Shown piece after piece: positions 28,070 to 36,576 of a stretch of DNA of 56,133 nt. The stretch comes from an uncultured Alphaproteobacteria bacterium (GTDB taxonomy: Bacteria > Pseudomonadota > Alphaproteobacteria > MPNO01 > UBA830). Positions within the stretch are counted from its first letter, which is position 1. Every line of letters starts with the position of its first letter. A model generated the notes under the pieces. That model was given only the letters and a program-made list of their open reading frames with translations. It was not told the origin of the DNA and searched no databases. Made by a program: the position numbers and the translations under genes. The stretch spans positions 1 through 56,133 of the forward strand of contig CAJWSW010000011.1 of the NCBI GenBank assembly GCA_913046035.1. The letters are read 5' to 3'.

Positions 28070-28384
28070 TTAGGCGTTAGAACCCTTATCAGAATGGGCG
28101 TCAACAAACATCTTCACGAAAGCCTCTTTCTCAACGAGGCCTTCAGCATTTGGACCCAACGCGTCGAAGTTTTTCACGAATTTGGTCATCGGAGAGGCCT
28201 TGAATTCGGCTTCCGACACAACTGAGTCCGAGTTGGCATCCATCGATGCAAAGTACTTTTCAGCCATCTCTTGGGCTGAGTGCGCGTGTCCTGCACCGCC
28301 GCATCCGCCGGCGAAGGCGGCACTAGACATGAGTGCGGTTGAAAATGCGATCCCGGAAAGGATCACTGCTTGTCGTATCTTCAT
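28070..28384 (-). CDS. Small secreted EF-hand protein
   Basis: A 104-residue protein with a signal peptide (about residues 1-25, ending SSAAFA). A GGCGGAGHAH segment with possible metal ligands follows. One good EF-hand loop is present, DANSDSVVSEAEF (about 49-61), and a degenerate second one, DALGPNAEGLVEKEAF. It is probably a periplasmic calcium-binding protein of unknown partner. It is a single gene with its own terminator at 28016-28043. Calcium binding is inferred from the loop residues. Confidence 0.82.
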   Translation of the reverse strand: MKIRQAVILSGIAFSTALMSSAAFAGGCGGAGHAHSAQEMAEKYFASMDANSDSVVSEAEFKASPMTKFVKNFDALGPNAEGLVEKEAFVKMFVDAHSDKGSNA

Positions 28385-28615
28385 TATTAGCTCCTGAATT
28401 TGATATGTAAGTTACGCGATGAACAAATAGTCGGATCAGGAAGCAACGACATTTATAAATGGAACAAACATTTGCATGAATTAGTTCCCTAAATTGCAGC
28501 TATTTTACCGTCGGCGCACTTTACAAAATCTTAATCCTGTGAGGGTCCAAACAGTCAGACCTGTCGTAAAAGCGATATTATATCTTTTCGGATTTTTCGT
28601 GACGGAATTTACTTT

Positions 28616-29005
28616 ATGGAAACTATCGCCCTCCTTTTTTGCAGCCTTTTATTCGGTGGAATGACCCTCTACTCTTTTGGGTTTGCCGCGTTTGTTTTTT
28701 CTGCACTTCCGCCCGAACTTTCTGGCCAAACAATTCGGCAGGCGTTTCCGCATTTCTATATCTTTGTGTTTTTAACGTCGGTTATTTCGGCGGTGTTATT
28801 TTATTTTTTAGACCCAATAGCGGCCGCCGTGATGACCATAATCGCGGTAGTGACCGTTCCTACGAGGCAAATTCTTATGCCGGCAATAAACCTAGCTTCT
28901 GATAATGGTGCAAAACAGAAGTTTAAAATTTTGCATAGCCTCTCCGTATTAATCACTTTGAGCCAAATTATTGGCTGCGGTTACGTCCTGGCGAGGTTCG
29001 TCTGA
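28616..29005 (+). CDS. DUF4149 (TMEM205-like) membrane protein
   Basis: A 129-residue integral membrane protein with four predicted helices: about 5-30, 47-65, 70-85 and 105-127. The family signature features are visible: GGMTLYSFGFAAFVFSAL at the start, then HFYIFVFLTSVIS, and an RQILMPAIN segment between helices 3 and 4. The function of the family is not known to me. It stands alone between the EF-hand gene (divergent) and coq7. Confidence 0.75.
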   Translation: METIALLFCSLLFGGMTLYSFGFAAFVFSALPPELSGQTIRQAFPHFYIFVFLTSVISAVLFYFLDPIAAAVMTIIAVVTVPTRQILMPAINLASDNGAKQKFKILHSLSVLITLSQIIGCGYVLARFV

Positions 29006-29155
29006 AATTCGACCGGCCGCGACAAACGTAGCCTCGGTCACGCAATTTTGAGCGACAGCCTCCTTCCTTAATAGTGGCATCCGCGACGGATAGCGGCAGC
29101 CCTTTGGGTATACGTCAGCATATTACGTGATTTTTAATATTAAACGCCGGTGAAA

Positions 29156-29776
29156 ATGCTCGGTCCAAATTTTCTTGTGAAGCGTAATAAAGACATGGTG
29201 AGCAGCTCTAATTCAGGACCGCCTGAAAAATCGTCTGGTGATATCAATGCCAAGGCGGTTTCTGGCCCCGATTGGCTGCTACGGGATCTCCGGTCGGACG
29301 TAGCTGGTGAGGTTGGTGCCGTAGCGATTTATCAGGGTATCCTTGCCGTATCACGTAACCCCTCGGTGCGGATTTTTGCACAAAATCATCTGCGGTCAGA
29401 GCGTCGGCATTTGCAATTGGTGTCGACACTTTTAGGTAAAAAACAAAGGACGCTTCTAACACCAGTGTGGCGGCTCGCTGGTTTTCTCACCGGCGCATTG
29501 CCATCTTTCTTCGGCGCCAATGCTATTTTTCATACTATTTGCGCGGTCGAGACGTTTGTCGATACACATTATCAGCAACAAATAGACAGACTTCAGGCAG
29601 AGGCGCTGCACCCAGAAGTATTGAGCATCTTGGAATCATGCAGAACGGACGAGATTAAACATCGAGACGAGGCGAAAGACCTGTCAGGCGCCGCGGCTGG
29701 TTTTTTCACTAAAATATGGACTTTTAACGTAGACCTTGGTTCACGTGTCGCCGTGATGTTGGCTCGCAGGATTTAG
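29156..29776 (+). CDS. coq7: Demethoxyubiquinone hydroxylase (Coq7/CAT5 family)
   Basis: Di-iron hydroxylase for the late ring hydroxylation in ubiquinone synthesis, acting at the inner membrane surface. From the ATG at 29156 it is 206 residues; a GTG two codons earlier is an alternative start. About 40 N-terminal residues are low-complexity and not typical. The ferritin-like core follows with Glu in VAGEVGAVAIYQG, E-x-x-H in SERRHLQL, Glu in CAVETFVDTHYQ and E-x-x-H in TDEIKHRDEA, the expected set of iron ligands. It stands as a single gene. Confidence 0.92.
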   Translation: MLGPNFLVKRNKDMVSSSNSGPPEKSSGDINAKAVSGPDWLLRDLRSDVAGEVGAVAIYQGILAVSRNPSVRIFAQNHLRSERRHLQLVSTLLGKKQRTLLTPVWRLAGFLTGALPSFFGANAIFHTICAVETFVDTHYQQQIDRLQAEALHPEVLSILESCRTDEIKHRDEAKDLSGAAAGFFTKIWTFNVDLGSRVAVMLARRI

Positions 29777-29833
29777 AACACTCATTCAGGCAACTCAGAC
29801 GTTATATGCAAGGCAATATCGACCGAGCCGTAA

Positions 29834-30601
29834 TCAATTCATCACGAGCCCGCCATCCACATAAAGTGTTTGTCCTGTCATAAACTCACTCCATGATGAA
29901 GCGAGAAATAAGACAGGTCCGGCGACGTCTTCCGGTCTCGCTATTCTTCCCAAAGGGGTTTGCATCGAGATCGTATCCTTAATCATTTCCTTTGTGTTAA
30001 CGGTGCCTTCAGTCGGATAGACCAAACCAGGCGCGACGCAGTTAACTCTTATACCGAGCGGCCCGAGTTCAACGGCAAGATTGCGACTAAAGCCAATTAG
30101 GGCAGATTTGGCCGTGGTGTATTCATGATAGGGGATTGACGGGCGGGCAACGAGATCAGTTGCAACATTTATGATAGCTCCATTAGATCGTCGTCGCATG
30201 CCTGGCAGTACCGCCTTGCACACGCCATGAGCTGACATCAAAGCCCCATCAATTTGCGCCTGATAGTCTGACCAATCGAGTTCCCAAAACATCTTTCTGT
30301 TTTCCTGATCAAACGTATAGGGCTTGAAGGCGTTATTAACGAGAACATCGATTTTGCCAAAATTTTCCAGAACGTTACTCACAAGGTCGTCAACCGCCTC
30401 TCCAACGGTCACATCAGCCTTGAACGCCAACGCATCACCAACCTCAGTACAGCAAGCAGTAACAACCTCATCCGCAGCTTCCGAATTTTTCAAGTAGTTT
30501 ATTGCTACCGACGCCCCCTCGGCGGCAAAAGCCCTAGCAATGGCGGCACCGATCCCACGGCCTGAACCGGTTACGAGGACCACTTTCCCTTCAAAATTCA
30601 T
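29834..30601 (-). CDS. Short-chain dehydrogenase/reductase, third gene of TPP-riboswitch operon
   Basis: A 255-residue classical SDR. The cofactor loop TGSGRGIG is at 11-18, NNA at 89-91 and catalytic YTTAK at 161-165. The usual catalytic Ser position in INVATDL seems to be Thr148, which is less common. The C-terminal GQTLYVDGGLVMN is typical of FabG-like SDRs. It follows the LuxC-like gene by 38 bases, so it is in the same transcript. I infer that it reduces the aldehyde made by LuxC to an alcohol, or oxidises in reverse. The substrate is not known. Confidence 0.85.
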   Translation of the reverse strand: MNFEGKVVLVTGSGRGIGAAIARAFAAEGASVAINYLKNSEAADEVVTACCTEVGDALAFKADVTVGEAVDDLVSNVLENFGKIDVLVNNAFKPYTFDQENRKMFWELDWSDYQAQIDGALMSAHGVCKAVLPGMRRRSNGAIINVATDLVARPSIPYHEYTTAKSALIGFSRNLAVELGPLGIRVNCVAPGLVYPTEGTVNTKEMIKDTISMQTPLGRIARPEDVAGPVLFLASSWSEFMTGQTLYVDGGLVMN

Positions 30602-30639
30602 AGAATGTCCTGTCGTTGCGATTTTTTAAGTGTTTAAAC

Positions 30640-32112
30640 TCAATCAACAAAAGTCGCCAAGGTGTCAGCGCCGTCGATGGCTGATTGTTCAATTTCCGTT
30701 AACGTCACCAAATCAAGCAGATTAAATCGCCCGTCATGGTGCCAGCCAGCTTCGGGTTTTGTCATACAGCCAAGAGCGCTTACCCTTGTTACCCCGGAGA
30801 GCGCTAGTGAATTTGAGAGATTAAATAATTGATCTGGTGATGCAGAAATACCGACAGTTTGAAGGGTAGTTTTATAGGGCGCGATCAGGGGGACTACTTC
30901 AGCAAGTGCGTCAACTGCAACGACCTTGATCGTTCGATTTAGACTGCTTGGTGAAAGTCTCTCTGTATGGTCGACAAAGGCTACACTCCAGCTTTTACCG
31001 GCGGAACCAATTAGTCCTCCGGCAGGATCGTCAAACGATTTAATTTCCTCTTCATTGCGCCAAGCAGCAATATTATTCAAGTCGCCATCAGAAAGGGACC
31101 GGCGCGGATATTTACTCTCGAACACGTCAAGCTCATGAGCGAGATATTCCGCGAATTCCCGCGGTGAAACCTTTCCACCCCGCTCTACAAAAAATACATG
31201 AGGTGAATAACAACCATGTTGGTCGTAGCGCATAACGTCGTAGGCGGCCTTGTGCGCATTGAGTTTTCCTTTTTGGATGTCCAATGCATCCTTAGAAATC
31301 ATGCCGAAGCCTACTTTATGCCCGTAAGCTAAAAATCGCGTTGTGATTGGCGTGCGATCACGCATGGATTTGAGCGCATCATTGCCCCCGTATGCGAGCA
31401 CTGCTTCAGACCCTTCGAGTAAAATGCTCTCAAGCCTAGTGTTTCCACCTTTCCACCAAACGACCGCGAAGCAGTCGGAAATCTCGGGTGCAACCGCCGC
31501 AATCGCCTCAGCAAACCAGCCCGCAAAAAGTGGTTCGGCACTCGGCACCTTTCCGATGTTACCTGCTTTCACAAGAAGGCCTGAAATCATGCTCCAAATT
31601 GGGAGCCCGGGAACATTACCCGACCATATATGAGTGAGAAGATCAGGGCCATACGCGCGGGCATATCCGCCTTTCGGAACGGGCTGAAAGTCATCGAGAA
31701 TAGTGGGGTTCGCAAAATCCTCGACAAGAAATTTCTGAAGCTCGGGTTTTCGAAAGGTTTTCAGATATCCGGTCAAACCCAAACGTATCATCTCTGCATC
31801 GTAACCGGTTACAAGCGGTAAAATTTCCTCGCATTTTTTTCGATAAGGATCGTTTCGGTCGAGAAGGCGATTAATCGCGCAATCAATAATCTCAATGATC
31901 TGTGCCACAGGCATGGCCTTTAACTTCGTACGAGCAGCGTTTCGGACACTTGTTGTGAGTGTCCTCACCTGATCTTCTGAAAGTAGGGGAACCTGTATCT
32001 CAAATTTGGATCCGACACCGTCAAAATATAGTGCCTGCCACTCAACCTCGTCGACCGACAAGCCAGGCAAGTAACCTCCGCGCTCAATCATTTTTTTATC
32101 GCCCACATTCAA
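30640..32112 (-). CDS. LuxC-like acyl-CoA/acyl-protein reductase
   Basis: NADPH-dependent reductase that takes an acyl group from LuxE or CoA onto a Cys and reduces it to the aldehyde. The 490-residue length fits LuxC (about 480). The active-site Cys301 is in YDQHGCYSPHVFFVERGG, which matches the LuxC catalytic segment. HIWSGNVPGLPIWSMISGLL and SAEPLFAGWFAEAI are also typical. It overlaps the luxE-like gene by 4 bases (ATGA) and precedes an SDR. No luxA, luxB or luxD is present, so bioluminescence is excluded; the pathway is likely reduction of a specific carboxylate. Confidence 0.9.
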   Translation of the reverse strand: MNVGDKKMIERGGYLPGLSVDEVEWQALYFDGVGSKFEIQVPLLSEDQVRTLTTSVRNAARTKLKAMPVAQIIEIIDCAINRLLDRNDPYRKKCEEILPLVTGYDAEMIRLGLTGYLKTFRKPELQKFLVEDFANPTILDDFQPVPKGGYARAYGPDLLTHIWSGNVPGLPIWSMISGLLVKAGNIGKVPSAEPLFAGWFAEAIAAVAPEISDCFAVVWWKGGNTRLESILLEGSEAVLAYGGNDALKSMRDRTPITTRFLAYGHKVGFGMISKDALDIQKGKLNAHKAAYDVMRYDQHGCYSPHVFFVERGGKVSPREFAEYLAHELDVFESKYPRRSLSDGDLNNIAAWRNEEEIKSFDDPAGGLIGSAGKSWSVAFVDHTERLSPSSLNRTIKVVAVDALAEVVPLIAPYKTTLQTVGISASPDQLFNLSNSLALSGVTRVSALGCMTKPEAGWHHDGRFNLLDLVTLTEIEQSAIDGADTLATFVD

Positions 32113-33212
32113 GTTTGCGCGGCATTCAAGAATTCCTCAACCGCCATTGAGCAGCCCCTCGCGTCGTTACCATCGGCACGACCTAATAGTTTGAAACCAT
32201 CAGCAGTTGCGATGCCCGCGTCTTCAGTCAGGATTGATGTAACGATATTAAAATGCGCAAGATCGCAATGTGCTAGAACTCCTCTTTCACCTTGAGGCAA
32301 TTCTCTGCCAGTAACCGGGTTTACGACACGGGTTTTTATCCAGTGTGGTCCAAATTTAACGGATGGACAAACTACATTTCCTTGGTCATAAAACTGCGTA
32401 CTAAGCTCCGTCATGCCGTACATGTTGATGCACATATCGCGCGGGACCCCAAAAGCCCTCGAAATATCGGTGTAGAAGTCATCTAGCGTAGGTGCATTCG
32501 ACTTGGTTTTAAATCCGCCAGTATCAAATAACCGACTACCTGCAGGAAGTGAGAACGAAATTTCGCGTGCTCTCATCTCCTCCAACAGCGGAATATAACT
32601 ATAACTCGCGCCAAGAAGAGCATGAGGCTCCTTATTTACCTCAGCCTCATTTAGCCTCTCAAAAAGAGCTTCAAAATCGATACCTTCATGGTTCATTACA
32701 TAAGCACTTTGCGGAGTACCAAAATTTTTAATGGCCAGTGAGAAGTAGTGGGCTAACGAAGAATTCGGCATAACCTCTTCTGAGGGATATAAGACGCTCA
32801 TTTCGATACTGTCCCTATCGGCAATAAAGAATTCCTTAAAACCACGGGTCATAGAGGCGTCATACACGTCTAAACTTGAATGATAGCTTTTGCCCTTTAC
32901 TCCAGTCTCCGTCGTGCCACTGGTTGTAAACAGATATGGGGCGTCGTCAGGCCGACAGCAGGACAAACAAAGTTTCTTAAAGGCGTTAATCGGTACGAGG
33001 GGTATATCCTGCCATGACTTCACTGTGCGTGGGGTTCGTCCGCGTTGAGATGAAAAATGACGAAAAGGATCATTGAAACTAAATTGATACCTGTAGAGCT
33101 CGAGCGCTATTTCGTTGAATACTTCATTCGAAGTCGTTGACCCAACAATTGCGCGTTCATCATCCGCGACAATAAAGTCCAGTAAAGTTTCGATAATCTT
33201 CTCTTGTGTCAT
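32109..33212 (-). CDS. LuxE-like acyl-protein synthetase
   Basis: ANL-superfamily enzyme that adenylates a carboxylic acid and loads it on a C-terminal Cys for transfer to LuxC. I use the ATG at 33212 (MTQEKIIETLLDF); a TTG two codons earlier is possible. Length is 367 residues, normal for LuxE. The adenylate-binding stretch LFTTSGTTETGVKG is clear, MYGMTELSTQFYD matches the A5-like motif, and the acyl-accepting Cys354 lies in GNDARGCSMAVEEF. It is the first gene after the TPP riboswitch. Ribosome-binding sequence is weak, which fits translation control by the riboswitch. Confidence 0.9.
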   Translation of the reverse strand: MTQEKIIETLLDFIVADDERAIVGSTTSNEVFNEIALELYRYQFSFNDPFRHFSSQRGRTPRTVKSWQDIPLVPINAFKKLCLSCCRPDDAPYLFTTSGTTETGVKGKSYHSSLDVYDASMTRGFKEFFIADRDSIEMSVLYPSEEVMPNSSLAHYFSLAIKNFGTPQSAYVMNHEGIDFEALFERLNEAEVNKEPHALLGASYSYIPLLEEMRAREISFSLPAGSRLFDTGGFKTKSNAPTLDDFYTDISRAFGVPRDMCINMYGMTELSTQFYDQGNVVCPSVKFGPHWIKTRVVNPVTGRELPQGERGVLAHCDLAHFNIVTSILTEDAGIATADGFKLLGRADGNDARGCSMAVEEFLNAAQT

Positions 33213-33304
33213 GCCCAAACTACTGCATTACCATTCAAGTGATCCGACTAATGCTTTCGGGGTGGGGCAGACTGACAACGCAGTGATTATGCGAAGACAT
33301 CCCG

Positions 33305-33408
33305 TTTCCCTACGCCGGCACAACCCGGATCAGGTTCTAAGGGTCGTCGTGTTGGCACCTTGCGCCGCGTCGACATCTCAGCTTCCTAACGAAGCTCCCC
33401 TAGGGTTC
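33305..33408 (-). promoter_or_regulatory. TPP riboswitch (THI element) controlling the LuxE-LuxC-SDR operon
   Basis: Read on the minus strand, the element starts CCCTAGGGGAGC (near 33405), then GCTGAGATG (33382-33374). It continues with a variable P3 arm, then CCCTTAGAACCTGATC (ending 33328) and CGGGTTGTGCCGGCGTAGGGAA (ending near 33306). The conserved THI boxes GGGG-x-GC, CTGAGA, ACCTGATC and GCGTAGGGAA are all present, and CCCTA/TAGGG can form P1. About 93 bases separate its end from the luxE-like ATG. Binding of thiamin pyrophosphate is expected to repress the operon. Confidence 0.95.
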
Positions 33409-33535
33409 GATCCCCGAGTATGACAACGGGAATGCATGAGGACAACCCGATAAGTGAACGAAATTACCACTCGTTACCTATACTCCTAATCTAATCGTCT
33501 GGTGTTTTCGTAAATTTTTAAAAGACGGGAATACT

Positions 33536-33601
33536 ATGAAACAACTTCTTATACTCGCTGTTCTCATGATGGCATTTGCAACCGCGCCAGCCTTTGCCTG
33601 A
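33536..33601 (+). CDS. Micro-ORF encoding only a signal-peptide-like sequence (21 residues)
   Basis: An ATG preceded by GACGGGAA opens a frame that reads MKQLLILAVLMMAFATAPAF-A and then TGA. It looks exactly like a Sec signal peptide with an AFA cleavage site but stops where the mature protein should begin. No continuation in another frame looks coding, and more stops follow in frame. It is either the remnant of a decayed secreted-protein gene or a tiny membrane peptide. Low confidence as a functional gene. Confidence 0.35.
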   Translation: MKQLLILAVLMMAFATAPAFA

Positions 33602-33674
33602 CGCCTTTGATGCACAAAGCGTTGATCAGTAACAACTCCCGCATTTTGTTGCGCGGATACATTAGGCACGGAAA

Positions 33675-34001
33675 ATGAAGACACTTCCCTACACAGCTGC
33701 AACCGAGACCGGCGACAAATTCGATATCAATTTTCCGCTCCACGAGGAGACCGGTGATGCCGTTAAGGTGCACAACCTGGTTTCTTCTCTCCTGAGCGCG
33801 ATCGAGAGTGACATAAAGCTCTCAAATGGAATGGACAATGGAGATGTCTTGCAGGCGATTGCGATGGCCCTTGCTATTCGCGCACGCATGATACACGCAC
33901 CCCACGAAGTCACAGCGCAGATCGCTCTCGACCTGCTCTCAACAGCGGTAAATGCCGCCGGAAAAGCCCTTCATGATCGCGCCGAAGCAGGGACAGCCTG
34001 A
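33675..34001 (+). CDS. Small hypothetical protein, helical
   Basis: A 108-residue acidic protein beginning MKTLPYTAATETGDKFDINF, with a CACGGAAA upstream. The composition is protein-like, with strong helix-forming stretches from about residue 27 to the end (VHNLVSSLLSAIESDI and ALDLLSTAVNAAGKAL). No signal peptide, membrane segment or known motif. I do not recognise a family. It lies between the TPP riboswitch operon (divergent) and the envelope-system operon. Confidence 0.55.
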   Translation: MKTLPYTAATETGDKFDINFPLHEETGDAVKVHNLVSSLLSAIESDIKLSNGMDNGDVLQAIAMALAIRARMIHAPHEVTAQIALDLLSTAVNAAGKALHDRAEAGTA

Positions 34002-34231
34002 GGCGGTGACTTTTTTTGGCACAAAATGTTGTGACCTTGTAAGTCTGTTTCCTTTGATAGTGAAAAACTCCAAAATTACTCCAGAAAAGTTCTCTAAACA
34101 TGTTGCGCCGGTAGACTATTATTGTTCGCCTTGAGACGCGCGGATCCGTTGAAAAAAATTGGTTAATCCGCAGTTTAACTTTTGCGGTATTGACGGTTGA
34201 CCGCGCACCGAAGAACCCCCACCTTTTTAGT

Positions 34232-35134
34232 ATGAAGTCGACGGGTATTATTGTGGCAAGCCTCACCTTAATCTCCATACCTCTATTATTTCGCGGTGTG
34301 GCTTTTGCCAATGACCCAGCATTGGCTCGCGCGATTGCTGACCTCCGTGCAAGCGACACGGAGTGGCGTCAAGAGCGAGATCTCTTTAAAGAGCAGAGAA
34401 AAGCTAAAACCATCGACCGTGTCGAAGCTGAAGAATACGCGGAATTCGTTGCCTCATTACAACGCCAGAAACTAGAAAACTGCGAAGAGGTTCGAAGGCT
34501 CGGTGGAAACACCGCCCTCGAAGGAACTGATTGTATAATTCTTACAGCTCGTGAATCCATGCGGATACAGGAGACAGTGGCCTCAGAACCTCCGCCCACC
34601 GAGATGGAAGAGGCCAGTTCCCTTGACGACCAGTTAAAAGCCCTAGAAGCAGAACTCGATAAAGAACTTGCAAAAGCTGAACGTAGAGTGCGGGAGACGA
34701 CAGCAAAGCGCGTGGCACAATTGCCTCAAAGACAGAATGCGAACAGCGGGGGCGCAGCTAATTCACAGTCGAGAGAAAACCGAGAACTACAACAGGCTCG
34801 ATTTTCGGAACAGAAATTCTCTGATGCAAATCAGAAGCCGAGTAATAACGCCGAGGTAATTCAACGAAAAACAGGACTTCGCGATGCGAACAATCAACGG
34901 CCAGAAAATCGATCCGGTGATACAGATCGAGATGACACGATTAATCAAGGCTCTAGTGCAGTCGCTGAGAAGAAGTACAGGTCCCTTAAGGCAGACAGTT
35001 CGCCCGGTGAAAGCGGGAATGACGACGATATCGTCTTGAGGCAAATACGCGAGGCAGCAGAAAAAGAAACCGACCCCGTGCTAAAAGGAAAGCTGTGGGA
35101 AGAATACCGGAAGATAAAAAAAGCACGGAACTGA
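34232..35134 (+). CDS. Secreted charged/coiled protein, first gene of the envelope-system operon
   Basis: From the ATG at 34232 it is 300 residues, with a clean signal peptide (about 1-26, IIVASLTLISIPLL...VAFA). An upstream TTG at 34190 gives an unlikely extension. The mature part is rich in Glu, Lys, Arg, Gln and Asn. It has a helical first half, including LDDQLKALEAELDKELAKAE as a likely coiled coil, a disordered Asn/Ser-rich middle and a helical end. No family recognised. It is 34 bases before the lipoprotein gene and on the same strand as the rest of the system. Periplasmic location is inferred. Confidence 0.7.
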   Translation: MKSTGIIVASLTLISIPLLFRGVAFANDPALARAIADLRASDTEWRQERDLFKEQRKAKTIDRVEAEEYAEFVASLQRQKLENCEEVRRLGGNTALEGTDCIILTARESMRIQETVASEPPPTEMEEASSLDDQLKALEAELDKELAKAERRVRETTAKRVAQLPQRQNANSGGAANSQSRENRELQQARFSEQKFSDANQKPSNNAEVIQRKTGLRDANNQRPENRSGDTDRDDTINQGSSAVAEKKYRSLKADSSPGESGNDDDIVLRQIREAAEKETDPVLKGKLWEEYRKIKKARN

Positions 35135-35168
35135 CGAATTCATTGTAAGAGAAGGCAAGGTGAAGCAA

Positions 35169-36545
35169 ATGTCCCCCAAAAAAGCCGCTTATAGTTCGCC
35201 GAATAGTAGAAGCTGGTTAAGCGCCATAGCTGTGTCCTTGGTAGGCATTTTTTTGGCAGGTTGTGTGACTACATACGAGAAACGAGGGGCATCTATAAAA
35301 AAAACCGAACTGCTTCAAACTGATACCAAAATCGCGGAAGCAGAGCTTTTAGAGGTGCGTATCAGTACATTTGATCCCGGAAAAATTTCAGAGGAAGATG
35401 GCAAATCAAAAGACGTAAGTAAAAAAATCCGTCAAGCCGAAGGATACTTTATTTCGACAAAACTGCGCGATGCTATGCAGAGTTCGGGACAATGGGGACC
35501 GGTCCGCGTCGTCCCTCGAGGTAAAAACGACGGTGAAGTAGCGGTCACCGGGGAAATCCTCGAATCTGACGGCGAAATACTTAAGGTCAAAGTAAGGGCA
35601 GCGGATGCAACCGGCCTCGAATGGTTTGATAAGGAGTATGAGGCAGTCGTTGACGAAAGTGTGTATCAAGAGGCATCGCGTCAGAGAACCGATGTATTCC
35701 AGTCGCTCTATAATAAGATTGCAAACGATATTGCGGCTCATCGACTGGAAATGTCAAAAAGTCGTATCGCCCGCATTCGGCAGGTCGCAGAGTTAAAATT
35801 TGCGGCAGAATTCGCTCCAGATTTATATGGAGAATACCTTAAGGCGGAAAAAACACCCGCCTCATCCAGCGGCTCTAACATCCTGGCCGGATTATTCTCG
35901 GCGGTTAAACCCACCTCGAAGCCAAAAGACACAGGCCCAATCCGGATCGTTCGTCTTCCGGCAAACAATGATCCATCATTCCAGCGCATAAAAAGGATCC
36001 GCGCCCGGGAAAACCAGCTAATAGAAACGCTTGACCAGCAATACGATGGTTTAAGCAGAAGTATAGAAGGCGCATACACACAATGGCGTACCGCCCGACT
36101 TACGGAAATGAACGCGGTAAGAAAAGCCGAACAGTTGGAAAATGAGCGAGCCGGAAAGGCGATTATTACGGGGCTAATCGGCACCGCTTTGATCGTCGCC
36201 GGCGCTAATAGTAACAACAACTGTCCTGGCTGCGGAAGTGCAGCTACAACCGCCGGCGCAGTTGTTCTCGCCAAAGCTCTTCAAGATGCCATTGAATTAT
36301 CGGAGACTGCAGGCGCCGACCGTAAACTTCATCAAATAGCGCTTGAAGAACTGGGGCAATCACTCGCGTCAGAGGTTTCACCCATCGTGCTAGAAGTTGA
36401 AGGCGAAGTTGTCGAACTCAAAGGCTCGGTTGAGGATAAATTTCAACAATGGCGTGTCATAATGACAAAACTGCACCAGAAAGAGGTTGGACCGCTTGAT
36501 AAGGTTTCATTCTTGAACAACTCTAATACAAGACTGCTCCGATAG
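35169..36545 (+). CDS. Lipoprotein of the envelope-system operon
   Basis: Predicted membrane lipoprotein. I use the ATG at 35169, which has AAGG 8 bases upstream; a GTG at 35160 is possible. The lipobox is LAGC, giving a lipid-modified Cys at about residue 32. Two nearly independent parts follow. The first (about 45-200) includes ISTKLRDAMQSSGQWGPVRVV and VAVTGEILESDGEILKVKV, like components that test a protein ligand or pore. The C-terminal part has a hydrophobic stretch, AIITGLIGTALIVAGANS, and a CPGCG motif (about 350). It ends 31 bases before the TPR gene. Unknown family; the lipoprotein assignment is firm. Confidence 0.78.
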   Translation: MSPKKAAYSSPNSRSWLSAIAVSLVGIFLAGCVTTYEKRGASIKKTELLQTDTKIAEAELLEVRISTFDPGKISEEDGKSKDVSKKIRQAEGYFISTKLRDAMQSSGQWGPVRVVPRGKNDGEVAVTGEILESDGEILKVKVRAADATGLEWFDKEYEAVVDESVYQEASRQRTDVFQSLYNKIANDIAAHRLEMSKSRIARIRQVAELKFAAEFAPDLYGEYLKAEKTPASSSGSNILAGLFSAVKPTSKPKDTGPIRIVRLPANNDPSFQRIKRIRARENQLIETLDQQYDGLSRSIEGAYTQWRTARLTEMNAVRKAEQLENERAGKAIITGLIGTALIVAGANSNNNCPGCGSAATTAGAVVLAKALQDAIELSETAGADRKLHQIALEELGQSLASEVSPIVLEVEGEVVELKGSVEDKFQQWRVIMTKLHQKEVGPLDKVSFLNNSNTRLLR

Positions 36546-36576
36546 GTCTGCAGTAACAAAGAAACGGGTTTTGAAA

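Noticed and set aside
29834-33212. Bioluminescence (lux) operon
   Set aside because: luxA, luxB and luxD are absent and the operon has a TPP riboswitch, so LuxE/LuxC are read as a general carboxylate reductase.
33599-33625. Second selenocysteine candidate after the signal-peptide micro-ORF
   Set aside because: Several stops follow in the same frame within a few codons and no protein fold or hairpin is apparent.
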